From contig JANWIO010000025.1 of assembly GCA_025449835.1 (NCBI GenBank), positions 1 to 32,459 of the forward strand: DNA of 32,459 nt, given 5' to 3'. Positions 8,688-17,346 of this stretch are shown here, one piece after another. The DNA comes from Vampirovibrionales bacterium (GTDB lineage: Bacteria > Cyanobacteriota > Vampirovibrionia > Vampirovibrionales > JAGQHJ01). Every line of letters starts with the position of its first letter. Positions within the stretch are counted from its first letter, which is position 1. A program made the position numbers and the translations under genes. The notes beneath the pieces were generated by a model that made no database searches, was not told the DNA's origin, and was given only the letters and a program-made list of their open reading frames with translations.

Positions 8688-8882
8688 ATGATATTTAAAC
8701 CAGCTATTGATACAACAGAACTGTTAGGACTCTCCGAAAAAGAGTTATTGCTCAAATTTGGTTACCAACCACATCACATTGTGGAATTGCCAGATGGTAG
8801 TGCCATTTTGGACTATGAAAAAGTACGAAAAGACTGGCTCGTTCACTTAAAAGAAAAAGCTGCTGAAACTCTGGTTTCTTAG
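8688..8882 (+). CDS. Small hypothetical protein (64 aa)
   Basis: A soluble, charged 64-residue protein preceded by a G-rich stretch ending 9 bases before the ATG. The arrangement LGLSEKELLLKFGYQP then LPDGSAILDYEKV recalls the core of small SmpA/BamE-like domains (helix, then a strand with DGS-x-x-x-DY). There is no lipoprotein signal, and the match is too short to name a family. It sits between the aminopeptidase and a long gap ending in a terminator. Confidence 0.5.
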   Translation: MIFKPAIDTTELLGLSEKELLLKFGYQPHHIVELPDGSAILDYEKVRKDWLVHLKEKAAETLVS

Positions 8883-9165
8883 GTCACCTCCTTTCTCTTT
8901 ATATTTTCCGTCTTTGGTATTAAGACCACAGAGGGGTGCCTTTTTAAGCAAACTTGTTAAGATAGTTTTATTCGCTTGTTACGTGTGTCATCTCCAGAAA
9001 ATAAAGTTCAAAAACACGAATCCTTCTTAAATAGGTGTTCTTTCGTGAAAATTCTTCAATACCCATAACCCATTGGGTGCTTTTGGGATGGCCACATCAA
9101 ACAAATCTGTCACAAAGTCGTCCTCTTTCTCCTTCTATTACTCCTTTTTACACTCCATATTACAG

Positions 9166-9200
9166 ATGGCAAAGTTCTCTCTCTTTGCCATTTTATTTTT
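9166..9200 (+). terminator. Rho-independent terminator
   Basis: A perfect 9-base-pair stem, ATGGCAAAG (9166-9174) against CTTTGCCAT (9183-9191), closes an 8-base loop. It is followed at once by a T-rich tail (9191-9200, one A). This is the clearest intrinsic terminator in the window and points rightward. It would end transcripts from the 64-residue gene or from an unannotated small RNA. Confidence 0.75.
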
Positions 9201-9302
9201 GGGCGTTTTAGGAAGTGGCCGATTTCAATCTCCTGGGAGTTTGATACAGTATTAAACATAAAGTATGTTAAGATTTTATATGAGAATTTAAGGATTGATA
9301 CT

Positions 9303-9330
9303 TTGAGGTCAGACAGACTTTGGGTATACT
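9303..9330 (+). promoter_or_regulatory. Sigma70-type promoter for the ABC exporter
   Basis: TTGAGG (9303-9308), 16-base spacer, TATACT (9325-9330). It lies just after the terminator and 32 bases before the TTG start of the exporter, a sensible leader length. Confidence 0.5.
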
Positions 9331-9362
9331 AAGCTAAATTGCTTTTGTAGAAGGAGTTGATA

Positions 9363-11222
9363 TTGCGCAATCCATTGGTCATGGCCCTTCGTAATGGTCG
9401 AGCCTTTTTAAAATTGAAAAAACGGAAAATGTTTGGTGCTTCAACGGGCTTTTATTTGTATGGAAGGCTGTTTAGGTATGTTCGCCCATACCTTTTAAAA
9501 GCGATTGTGGCAACTATCATTACAATTCCCATTGGGGCTTTGGATGCCGCCGTTGCTTTTTCTTTAAGACCCTTCTTAGATGGCGTTTTGGTGAAACAAT
9601 CCACCCATTCAGTTGCTTATATCCCTTTTATTATTGTGGGATTCACGTGTTTGCAAGGCATTTTAACGTATTTTTCTCTCTATCTGAATGGCTGGATTGG
9701 CTGCCATATGGTTAATGATATTCGTGGGGAGCTGTTTCAGAAACTACAAACTTTGGATGTCGGCTTTTTTGATGAAAATTCTTCTGGAATGATCATTCAA
9801 CGATTCTATTCTGATCCCTCTACGTTGCAGACCAATGTTTTGGACAACATTAAAGTACTTTTGACCCGATTTTTCTCATCCATTTCCCTGGCCTGTGTTT
9901 TGCTATTCACATCGTGGAAACTAGCGATTGTGGCGATTTTTGTTTTGCTATGTATCTTACTCCCATCGACGCGGATTAAGAAATTGATGCGCTATATTAG
10001 CGTCAGGCTTACTGAAATTGGTACCGAAATGATTTCGTTTTATAACGAAACGGCATTGGGAATTCGTGTGATTTACGGATATGGATTATCTGAAAGGCGA
10101 GCAAAGCGTTTTTCTGTATTTCAAAAAGAATATATTCGCCCCAGTATGAAATATGTGAAAACCCAAGGTTGGATGACCCCATCGATGCATATTATTGCTT
10201 CTGTTGGGATTGCTATTATCATCTGGTATGGTAGCCATGAAGTTGTCAAAGGCCAAATGACAACGGGTGCTTTTGTTTCCTTTTTGGCGGCTCTCATTAT
10301 GCTTTATAACCCGGTTAAAAACATTGGTCATACTGTTATGGCAACGCAACAGTCGTTATTGGCAGCAGGTCGTGTGTTTGATCTCCTTGATATACATCCT
10401 AAAATCAATGATAGACCTGAAGCACAGGAGCTGAGAGGGATCCAGGACTCTATTATATTTGACCATGTGACTTTTGAGTATAGCCCGGGTAAGCCTGTTC
10501 TCAAGGATATGTCTATTCGGTTTAAAGCGGGTGAGACTGTTGCCCTGGTTGGTGATTCTGGTGGGGGAAAATCAACCATTGCAAGCCTTATTCCCCGTTT
10601 TTATGATGTTACAACCGGTGCCATACGCGTTGATGGAGTTGATATCCGAGATTTAACCTTAAAATCGTTGCGTGAGCAGATTAGTTTGGTAACTCAGGAT
10701 AACTTTTTATTCAATGGTACGCTTCGGGATAATTTATTGGTTGGGAATCCCGATGCAACTGAGGCCGAAATCAATGATGCCATTGAACGGGCCTATTTAA
10801 GACCTTTTGTTGATTCGTTAGAAGCCAAATTAGAAACCTTTATCGGAGAACGGGGTGTTCTGCTTTCCGGAGGACAACGACAACGGGTTGCCATTGCAAG
10901 GGCATTGTTGAAAAACACACCGATTGTGATTTTAGATGAGGCAACCAGTGCCTTGGATAATCAGTCAGAAGCGATTGTGCAAAAAGCCATTGAGGCCCTG
11001 ATGGAAGATAGAACGGTGATTGTGATTGCACACCGATTATCCACCATTCGCAATGCTGATCGGATCCTGGTGGTAAGCGATGGCCGAATTATTGAAGAAG
11101 GCTCACATGAAGACTTACTGGCACAGGATGGTACATATGCCATGCTGTATTACACGCAGTTTAAAACCAAAAAGCAGCAATCTGCCTCTTTAGAAGCATT
11201 AAATATAACTGCCTCTGTATAG
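9363..11222 (+). CDS. MsbA-like ABC exporter (fused TMD-NBD)
   Basis: A half-size ABC exporter that should homodimerise in the inner membrane and export a lipid or hydrophobic substrate, as MsbA flips lipid A. Residues about 30-330 are the six-helix exporter domain. The nucleotide-binding domain follows with Walker A GDSGGGKST (397-405), Q-loop LVTQDNF, signature LSGGQRQR (501-508), Walker B VILDEA (D525, E526) and the H-loop His557. All catalytic residues are present. Start: AAGGAG (9351-9356) lies 6 bases before TTG 9363, better than TTG 9357 (no spacing) or ATG 9381 (24 bases). The gene has its own promoter and no partner gene, so the substrate is not shown by context. The short basic N-terminus before the first helix is typical. 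Confidence 0.92.
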   Translation: MRNPLVMALRNGRAFLKLKKRKMFGASTGFYLYGRLFRYVRPYLLKAIVATIITIPIGALDAAVAFSLRPFLDGVLVKQSTHSVAYIPFIIVGFTCLQGILTYFSLYLNGWIGCHMVNDIRGELFQKLQTLDVGFFDENSSGMIIQRFYSDPSTLQTNVLDNIKVLLTRFFSSISLACVLLFTSWKLAIVAIFVLLCILLPSTRIKKLMRYISVRLTEIGTEMISFYNETALGIRVIYGYGLSERRAKRFSVFQKEYIRPSMKYVKTQGWMTPSMHIIASVGIAIIIWYGSHEVVKGQMTTGAFVSFLAALIMLYNPVKNIGHTVMATQQSLLAAGRVFDLLDIHPKINDRPEAQELRGIQDSIIFDHVTFEYSPGKPVLKDMSIRFKAGETVALVGDSGGGKSTIASLIPRFYDVTTGAIRVDGVDIRDLTLKSLREQISLVTQDNFLFNGTLRDNLLVGNPDATEAEINDAIERAYLRPFVDSLEAKLETFIGERGVLLSGGQRQRVAIARALLKNTPIVILDEATSALDNQSEAIVQKAIEALMEDRTVIVIAHRLSTIRNADRILVVSDGRIIEEGSHEDLLAQDGTYAMLYYTQFKTKKQQSASLEALNITASV

Positions 11223-11266
11223 GCGATTCTCAAGGTACAAAATAGCTTTAATACGCTTCCGATAAC

Positions 11267-12871
11267 CTAAAGATGAGCGGGGCGGTATAAACGAGTGTAA
11301 TACTCAATAATCATTCTCTCAGAGTGGAAATAAGCCTCACTAATCCGAATGGCGTTCATTGCTATCTTGGCCCATTGGGGTTTATCGGTATAGTACATGG
11401 GAATAATTTTCTCTTCGAGAATCTGCATCATCGACTCGTAATCCAACCGGTTATATTCTTCAAGGGAAAGATTGGCCTGATGATTATCTTCGTTAATAAT
11501 AAAACCATTAATGCCATGATAAGTCCCTTCAACGGACCAACCATCATTGGTGGTAAGGTGAATGGCTCCATTCATGTTGGCGGACATCCCAGAAGTGCCT
11601 GATGCTTCGAGTGGTCGAAGGGGCGTATTAAGCCAAACATCAGCACCTTTCTTTAAAATTTTACTGAGACTGAGCTCATAATTGGGTAAAATTACGATCC
11701 CTGATTGTGTTCTGGAATACTCAAGAATATAGTTAAACGTCTCCTGGCCAACGGTATCGCTTGGGTGAAATTTGCCCGCAAAGATTAGTTGAATTTTTTT
11801 GCCGTTGAGGAGCTTTTCCAAGCGTGCTAAATCTGAAAAAATGAGGTTACCCCTTTTGTATTGGGTAAAACGTCTGGCCCAAACGATGGTTAAGACATCT
11901 GGATCGAACATTTTACCTGTTTTCTGATGGATAAACTCGAACAGATCCTGTTTCATCTGCTTTTTAATCTTTAAAAGGTCATTTCCAGATTGTACATTTG
12001 CAATTTGAGGATTTTGCCAATAGTGAACGTTGACAGAGTTTGTGATGGCAATAATGGGGCACCGGCCATCAACCCATTGCCACATATTATTGGCAACAAG
12101 GCCATGAAGCTGAGAAACGCCATTGGCTAAGCGAGACATTCTTAAGGCCGCAACGGTTAACGAGAAATTTTCGCCGCCTAATGAAATGGCTCTGTCTAAA
12201 GGTGTTTTACCAAAGAATCCAGCTTCTGCCAAAAGGGAGGCTGCGTGAGACTCATTCCCAGCCGTGACAGGGGTATGCGTAGTAAACACGGAACGTTTTC
12301 GGACTTCTTCAAGATTTCCCTCATACCGATCCAGCATTTCAAAGAGAACCGGTAACGCATGTCCCTCATTAATGTGAATTAAATCGACGTTTTCTTTGGC
12401 CGCTTCCAAAACACGATATCCCCCTTGCCCCAGGATCATTTCTTGGGCAATCCGAACTTTTTGCTCGCTGTCATATAAAATATCGGTTAAGTGCCGATGT
12501 TCCTCTTTGTTTTCTGGAATATCTGTGGTTAAGAGATAGATGGGGACAGTTCCAAAGGTATCGGGTTCTAATTTAAGGGCTTTTACACTAATCGACTCAC
12601 CAAAAATGTTGAGTTTTACCACAATCCCTGTATCTTTCAGGAAAGGGTATTCTCGTTTTCGGTATACAATTTCAACTTTACCCTCACTATTAATTTCTTG
12701 ATCACCGTATCCGTTTGCCCACAATATGGTAACCCCGACCATAGGCAAATTAAGATGCCCTGTGGTTAACATATGGCTACCCGCTAAAAAACCCAATCCG
12801 CCCGAGTATATATGGAGCGAATCATCAATAGCCATTTCCATTGAAAAATATGCGACTTTTGGGAGAGACAT
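11267..12871 (-). CDS. Short GT35 alpha-glucan-phosphorylase-like protein lacking the PLP lysine
   Basis: A 534-residue protein of the short glycogen/maltodextrin phosphorylase group (GT35), which normally releases glucose-1-phosphate from alpha-1,4-glucans. The start VAYFSMEMAIDDSLHIYSGG is diagnostic. HINEGHA (166-172), THTPVTAGNE (198-207), the phosphate-site segment RRFTQYKR (333-340) and PLEASGTSGM are also conserved. The striking change is at 430. The segment GTSGMSANMNGA aligns without gaps to GTGNMKFMLNGA of classical phosphorylases, placing Ser where the PLP-binding Lys (Lys680 in rabbit muscle enzyme) should be. Classical catalysis needs that PLP phosphate. The gene may therefore encode a glucan-binding or regulatory relative, or a transferase working without PLP. 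ATG 12871 begins the conserved N-terminus exactly. It converges on the ABC gene and stands alone. Confidence 0.85.
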   Translation of the reverse strand: MSLPKVAYFSMEMAIDDSLHIYSGGLGFLAGSHMLTTGHLNLPMVGVTILWANGYGDQEINSEGKVEIVYRKREYPFLKDTGIVVKLNIFGESISVKALKLEPDTFGTVPIYLLTTDIPENKEEHRHLTDILYDSEQKVRIAQEMILGQGGYRVLEAAKENVDLIHINEGHALPVLFEMLDRYEGNLEEVRKRSVFTTHTPVTAGNESHAASLLAEAGFFGKTPLDRAISLGGENFSLTVAALRMSRLANGVSQLHGLVANNMWQWVDGRCPIIAITNSVNVHYWQNPQIANVQSGNDLLKIKKQMKQDLFEFIHQKTGKMFDPDVLTIVWARRFTQYKRGNLIFSDLARLEKLLNGKKIQLIFAGKFHPSDTVGQETFNYILEYSRTQSGIVILPNYELSLSKILKKGADVWLNTPLRPLEASGTSGMSANMNGAIHLTTNDGWSVEGTYHGINGFIINEDNHQANLSLEEYNRLDYESMMQILEEKIIPMYYTDKPQWAKIAMNAIRISEAYFHSERMIIEYYTRLYRPAHL

Positions 12872-13192
12872 GACTCTAAATCCTATCCACCATGATTTTA
12901 TCTTAGTTAATTATATGCAGAAGAGGTATCCAAAAGGGAAGCCCTTTCATGTTTGAAGAAGAGACCTCTTTCTATCTGATACTTACGGTAAGTGTTTTTA
13001 CTTGGAAACCTCCTCAAAAGCATCGGCTGTTTTTAAGAGAAGGACTTTATCTGAACCATCTGGTGATGCTGTATGCTTCGTGCCCCCTTACTTTTGGTTG
13101 ATACATTCCATTGAAATTATAGTGCGGTTATACGATGATTCCAGGACAAAGTCATTATCAGGCAACTTCTTAAAAACAGGACTCTGTTATTC
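12872..13192. other. Divergent intergenic region, 321 bases
   Basis: This stretch lies between the leftward phosphorylase-like gene and the rightward transporter. It holds a 6-base-pair inverted repeat AAAGGG-AAG-CCCTTT (12933-12947, no T-run, so not a clear terminator) and a near-perfect palindrome ACTTAC-G-GTAAGT (12981-12993) that could be a protein-binding site. No strong promoter stands out. Confidence 0.45.
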
Positions 13193-14122
13193 ATGAGGCA
13201 AACGCCAACGATTTCAACGCTAAAGCCTTACCTTGCATTGCTAACGGTCTATATCGTTTGGGGAACCACATTTGCGGCGATTCATATTGGCGTTGAAACG
13301 ATTCCCCCTTTGTTTTTTGCATGCTTACGCTTTCTCTTGGCCGGGAGTTTTTTGCTGTGTATCTGTCTCTTAAGAAAAGAGAAATTGCCTGATTTGAAAA
13401 CCCTAAAACAGCACTTTATTGTGGGTGTTTTAATGTATTATGGCGGGCAAACGTTAATTTATTGTGCTTTAAAAGATATTCCGACAGGTCTGGCGGCATC
13501 GATTAATGCAACAAGTCCCTTTTGGGCGCTTTGGTTTGCATCAATTTTGCCACCAAAGGAAAAGATTCCCTGGATCTCAATTCTGGGCATTCTCTTGGGA
13601 TTTATGGGCATGATGATTTTACTCTCCCCACAGTTAAATCAAACCTACCATGTGTCTCCCGTTTTTTGGTGGAGTGTGGTGTTTATGTTGTTAACCGGTG
13701 TCTTTGGCAGTGCCGGAGCCATTTATTTTCGCAAGCGGAATTTCACCAATTCGCTTTTGATGGGGGTGGCCTTGCAGTGCATTTTTGCCGGTTTGCTATT
13801 ATTGCCCACCAGTTTGTTAACCATTCATCCCTTTATCTTTAAACCTTCCATGGGATCCATTTGGGCACTAATATACCTGATTTTGGTGGCTACTACAGGG
13901 GCAATGACCTGTTATCTTTATATTCTTCATCGCTTACCGGTACCCCTTATCTGCACAATCGCCTATGTGACCCCTTTAATTACCATCTTCTTTGGGTGGT
14001 TATTCTTCCATGAGGCTGTTACGCTCACAACAATGACGGGTACTATCATCATTTTAGTAGGGGTGGTGTTGGTACAATGGGTTCAACCACGTCGAACCTC
14101 ATTGCAAACCACAGAAGTTTAG
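13193..14122 (+). CDS. DMT/EamA family transporter
   Basis: An inner-membrane carrier of 309 residues with ten predicted membrane helices arranged as two EamA repeats. The start of the first, LLTVYIVWGTTFAAIHIG, and the second half starting near VFWWSVVFMLLTGVFGSAG are typical of the drug/metabolite transporter superfamily. Members export amino acids, drugs or metabolites by proton exchange; substrate cannot be read from the sequence. ATG 13193 begins the first conserved helix after a short basic tail, though the Shine-Dalgarno sequence is weak. It is followed after 43 bases by the promoter of the pyrimidine operon, so it is probably not part of that operon. Confidence 0.88.
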   Translation: MRQTPTISTLKPYLALLTVYIVWGTTFAAIHIGVETIPPLFFACLRFLLAGSFLLCICLLRKEKLPDLKTLKQHFIVGVLMYYGGQTLIYCALKDIPTGLAASINATSPFWALWFASILPPKEKIPWISILGILLGFMGMMILLSPQLNQTYHVSPVFWWSVVFMLLTGVFGSAGAIYFRKRNFTNSLLMGVALQCIFAGLLLLPTSLLTIHPFIFKPSMGSIWALIYLILVATTGAMTCYLYILHRLPVPLICTIAYVTPLITIFFGWLFFHEAVTLTTMTGTIIILVGVVLVQWVQPRRTSLQTTEV

Positions 14123-14165
14123 CCGCCTTCTCAAAGTAAAATATCGATGTTCTCTATGGATAGCA

Positions 14166-14194
14166 TTGACAGAGCAGGGGTATGGTTGTACGAT
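14166..14194 (+). promoter_or_regulatory. Sigma70-type promoter of the pyrimidine-degradation operon
   Basis: Consensus TTGACA (14166-14171), ideal 17-base spacer, TACGAT (14189-14194, 4 of 6). It lies 115 bases before the first operon gene. The -10 side is embedded in the inverted repeat at 14180-14201, so a bound repressor would block polymerase. Confidence 0.6.
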
Positions 14195-14201
14195 GCCATA
14201 C
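14180..14201. promoter_or_regulatory. Inverted repeat overlapping the operon promoter (candidate operator)
   Basis: GTATGG (14180-14185) and CCATAC (14196-14201) are perfect inverted halves separated by 10 bases, centred on the -10 box. The size and 16-base centre-to-centre spacing suit a dimeric transcription factor. No regulator gene lies nearby. Confidence 0.45.
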
Positions 14202-14245
14202 GTGTTAAAGTAAATTGTCTAGATTCTTTAAGAGTCAACAGTCTT

Positions 14246-14261
14246 TTACCGTAGGCGGTAA
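14246..14261. promoter_or_regulatory. Second inverted repeat in the operon leader
   Basis: TTACCG (14246-14251), TAGG, CGGTAA (14256-14261): a perfect 6+6 palindrome in the predicted untranslated leader, 47 bases before the first ATG. It may be a second operator or an RNA hairpin; there is no T-run after it. Confidence 0.4.
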
Positions 14262-14308
14262 CATTCAAAATTAAATATTGTTATTTTTAAATCGGGGAGG
14301 GGCAAGCG

Positions 14309-15868
14309 ATGACCAATACCAGTAATTCTGACAATATATCATTTTCTAGTCGAGAATCCGTGGGGCTTTTAACGCCTGAGGCAGACACATCTTCAAGGGG
14401 TTTTCAACCAACGGTTGTCCAAAATTATATTGAAGGGCAATGGGTTTCTTCTTTGGGAACAGAATATGTGGACGTGATAAATCCAGCCACTGCCAAAGCG
14501 ATTGCAAAATGCCCACTTGGCACTCAACAAGATGTGAATACTGCGGTTAAAGCTGCTCAAAAAGCATTTCAAACCTGGCGACAAGTTCCGGCCATTGATA
14601 GAGTTCAAATTCTGTTTCGTTTAAAAGCACTGATGGAAGAAAACGCTGAGGAACTGGCTCGCCTGTGTACATTGGAACATGGAAAAACCCTGGTTGAATC
14701 CAGAGGAGATGTCCGTCGGGCAATTCAAATGGTTGAGATGGCGTGTGGCATGCCCTCCATTATGATGGGACAAGGCTCTGAAGATATTGCTGCTGGTATT
14801 GATTGCTATGCCATTAAACGGCCAATGGGCGTTTTTGCGGCCATTACACCGTTTAATTTCCCGGCAATGGTTCCATTTTGGTTTTGGCCTTTTGCTGTAG
14901 CCTCGGGAAATACCTTTGTTTTAAAACCCAGCGAACGGGTTCCTTTAACCCAGGTTCGTATTTTTGAGCTGATTGAAAAAGCGGGGATGCCTGCTGGGGT
15001 CATCAATATGGTCCATGGGAGTAAAGAGGTTGTGAATGCCCTTTGCACACACCCAGATATTCAAGGTGTCTCGTTTGTGGGCTCCACACCTGTTGCCAAA
15101 CACGTATATCAAACTGCAACGGCCACTGGAAAAAGGGTTCAAGCCTTAGGCGGCGCTAAAAACTTTATGGTTGTTTTGCCCGATGCACCCCAAGACTCCT
15201 CAGTGAAAACAGTCTTAGAATCTGTCATCGGTTGTGCGGGTGAGAGATGCTTGGCAGGTTCTGTTATTGTTGGCGTTGATGATGCTTACCCATGGCTTGA
15301 AGCTGGAATTGTAAGTGCTGCTAAGGCCGTTAACATTGGAGATGGGCTAGAACCCCAAGTGAATATGGGGCCATTAATTTCTCAACAGGCAAAAGAACGG
15401 GTGCTGGAACTCATTCAATCTGCCATTGACGAAGGCGCCAAAATCTTGGTGGATGGGCGAGAAGGGGTTGAGCATCTCGATGGCTTTTTCTTAAAGCCCA
15501 CTGTGTTGGCTGGAGTTACGCCTAATATGCGGATTGCCAAAGAGGAGGTTTTTGGACCTGTTGTTTGTTTGGCGCAAACCAAAACACTGGATGAGGCCAT
15601 TGCCTGGTTAAACAGTTCAGAGTATGGCAATACAACATCATTGTTTACCGCATCCGGTGCTGCTGCCCGAAAATTTATGTACGAGGCAGATCCCAGTATG
15701 ATTGGGGTTAACATTGGTGTGCCGGCACCGATGGCATTCTTCTCTTTTGGCGGCTGTAAAAACTCCTTTTTTGGTGACGTTAAAGCCCATGGCAAAGTCT
15801 CTGTTGACTTTTATACCGATACCAAAGTAACTGTGCAACGCTGGTTTAAAAATTCCAGTATTTGGTAA
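14309..15868 (+). CDS. mmsA: CoA-acylating (methyl)malonate-semialdehyde dehydrogenase
   Basis: An ALDH-superfamily enzyme of 519 residues of the MmsA/IolA branch. It oxidises malonate semialdehyde to acetyl-CoA, or methylmalonate semialdehyde to propionyl-CoA, with NAD+ and CoA and loss of CO2. Seen: TLEHGKTLVESRGDV (121-135), oxyanion Asn183 in ITPFNFPAM, the branch-specific GGAKNF (281-286) in place of the usual general-base Glu region, and nucleophile Cys314 in GCAGERCLAG. The first 35 residues are an extra tail before the fold. GGGGAGG ends 8 bases before ATG 14309. As first gene of the pyrimidine operon it fits as the last pathway step, consuming the semialdehyde made from beta-alanine or beta-aminoisobutyrate. 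A role in valine or inositol breakdown is possible in isolation, but nothing nearby supports it. Confidence 0.92.
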   Translation: MTNTSNSDNISFSSRESVGLLTPEADTSSRGFQPTVVQNYIEGQWVSSLGTEYVDVINPATAKAIAKCPLGTQQDVNTAVKAAQKAFQTWRQVPAIDRVQILFRLKALMEENAEELARLCTLEHGKTLVESRGDVRRAIQMVEMACGMPSIMMGQGSEDIAAGIDCYAIKRPMGVFAAITPFNFPAMVPFWFWPFAVASGNTFVLKPSERVPLTQVRIFELIEKAGMPAGVINMVHGSKEVVNALCTHPDIQGVSFVGSTPVAKHVYQTATATGKRVQALGGAKNFMVVLPDAPQDSSVKTVLESVIGCAGERCLAGSVIVGVDDAYPWLEAGIVSAAKAVNIGDGLEPQVNMGPLISQQAKERVLELIQSAIDEGAKILVDGREGVEHLDGFFLKPTVLAGVTPNMRIAKEEVFGPVVCLAQTKTLDEAIAWLNSSEYGNTTSLFTASGAAARKFMYEADPSMIGVNIGVPAPMAFFSFGGCKNSFFGDVKAHGKVSVDFYTDTKVTVQRWFKNSSIW

Positions 15869-15912
15869 GCCTCAACAACACGTTATTCGTTATGAAATGA
15901 GGATTTTGACAC

Positions 15913-17331
15913 ATGCATCGCGTTTTAATTCAACATGGAACCATTGTCACCGCAACCGATAAATTCGAAGCGGATGTTTATATTGAAGATGAACAGGTTC
16001 AAGCCATTGGCAAGAACTTGTCTTATGACGCAGATGAAGTGATTGATGCCAAGGGTTGTTACCTCTTTCCGGGAGGTATTGATCCCCATACCCATATGGA
16101 CCTCCCTTTTATGGGAACTTTTTCAAGTGATGATTTTGAAACCGGAACCTTGGCGGGGCTCCATGGCGGTACCACCACCATTATTGATTTTGCCATCCAA
16201 ACCCAGGGCAAGTCATTACAATCTGCTTTAGATGAATGGCATCAAAAGGCAGATGGGAAAGCTGTTGGTGACTATGCTTTCCATATGGGGGTTACCGATT
16301 TTAACGATAATACCCGTCAAGAAATTAAAGACGTTGTTGAAAAACACGGTGTTACTTCCTTTAAAACCTTTATGGCATATAAAGGCGCCTTTATGATTGA
16401 TGATCGTCAGATGTTGGGGTTGATGGATGAAGCTGGGAAATACGGTGGCATTGTGACCGCCCATGCTGAAAATGGCGATATGATTGATGAACTAACAGCA
16501 AAGCATAAAGCCCAAGGGAATTTGGCACCGAAATATCATGCTTTGTCTCACCCGGAGATAGCGGAAGCGGAAGCGTCTGGACGGTTTATTGATTTGGCTT
16601 ATAAAGGGAATCATCCTTGTTATATTGTGCATATGACGTGTGAGGGAGCGCTCAACCGGGTTCGAGAAGCCACCAAGCGAAATCAGACCGTGCATGTGGA
16701 AACCTGTATCCAATATTTATTGCTCGATGATTCTTTGTATGACAAACCCGGATTTGAAGGCTCCAAGTGGGTGTTTAGTCCCCCGCTTCGAAAACCCAAA
16801 GATCAGGAAGCCTTGTGGAGTGGGATTGACCAGAATTTAGTGCACACTGTTGGAACGGATCATTGTCCTTTCTGTATGGACCAAAAACGGATGGGTGAAA
16901 ATGACTTTTCGAAGATTCCCAACGGCGCACCAGGTGTTGAACATCGGATGGAGTTGTTATATTCGGAAGGGGTTGAAAAAGGCCGGATCTCCCTCAACAA
17001 GTTTGTGGAACTCACTGCGACAGCACCAGCCAAAATATTCGGCATGTTTCCCAAAAAAGGGACTATTGCCGTGGGGTCTGATGCAGATATCGTCATTTTT
17101 GATCCGAAGAAAGAGCATACGATTTCGGCAAAGACTCATCACCATCGCTGTGATTATTCCGCTTACGAAGGGTGGCAGGTTAAAGGCAAGGTACGTTCCG
17201 TGTTTTTAAGAGGTCATCTGGTAATTGATGACGGGAAGGCCTTGGTTGAAAAAGGATTTGGTCAATATATTGCACGCAAGCCATACCATCAGGAATTATC
17301 GGAATCTCCTAAACAGCTTGTCAATATCTAA
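15913..17331 (+). CDS. hydA: Dihydropyrimidinase
   Basis: A 472-residue cyclic amidohydrolase that opens dihydrouracil or dihydrothymine to the N-carbamoyl-beta-amino acid, normally a tetramer with two metal ions in the cytosol. The full metal set is visible: H59 and H61 (PHTHMDLPF), the carbamylated Lys151 in SFKTFMAYKG, H184 in TAHAENGD, H240 in YIVHMTC and D316 in GTDHCPF. Length and motif order match bacterial dihydropyrimidinase/hydantoinase. It is second in the operon, 44 bases after mmsA, directly before the enzyme for its product. The symbol hydA is used loosely for this family; context favours pyrimidines over other hydantoins. Confidence 0.93.
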   Translation: MHRVLIQHGTIVTATDKFEADVYIEDEQVQAIGKNLSYDADEVIDAKGCYLFPGGIDPHTHMDLPFMGTFSSDDFETGTLAGLHGGTTTIIDFAIQTQGKSLQSALDEWHQKADGKAVGDYAFHMGVTDFNDNTRQEIKDVVEKHGVTSFKTFMAYKGAFMIDDRQMLGLMDEAGKYGGIVTAHAENGDMIDELTAKHKAQGNLAPKYHALSHPEIAEAEASGRFIDLAYKGNHPCYIVHMTCEGALNRVREATKRNQTVHVETCIQYLLLDDSLYDKPGFEGSKWVFSPPLRKPKDQEALWSGIDQNLVHTVGTDHCPFCMDQKRMGENDFSKIPNGAPGVEHRMELLYSEGVEKGRISLNKFVELTATAPAKIFGMFPKKGTIAVGSDADIVIFDPKKEHTISAKTHHHRCDYSAYEGWQVKGKVRSVFLRGHLVIDDGKALVEKGFGQYIARKPYHQELSESPKQLVNI

Positions 17332-17346
17332 ACTCAGGAGGCGAAC

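Larger units (their letters stand above)
8883..9362. other. 480-base gene-poor stretch before the ABC exporter
   Basis: No convincing protein gene is seen. Features found: an imperfect hairpin (8911-8933, TGGT/ACCA core with flanking pairs), a small palindrome ACCCA-T-TGGGT near 9068-9078, a strong intrinsic terminator at 9166-9200 and a promoter at 9303-9330. The 280 bases between the last gene and the terminator are a long 3' untranslated region or may hold a small RNA. Confidence 0.5.

Noticed and set aside
9073-9255. 60-residue rightward ORF with a hydrophobic segment
   Set aside because: It begins with TTG, lacks a Shine-Dalgarno site, and its hydrophobic part is simply the terminator stem and T-tail translated.
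13002-13196. 64-residue ORF whose TGA overlaps the ATG of the DMT transporter
   Set aside because: TTG start without a ribosome-binding site, no domain-like pattern, and it runs through the intergenic palindrome region. The ATGA overlap is probably chance.
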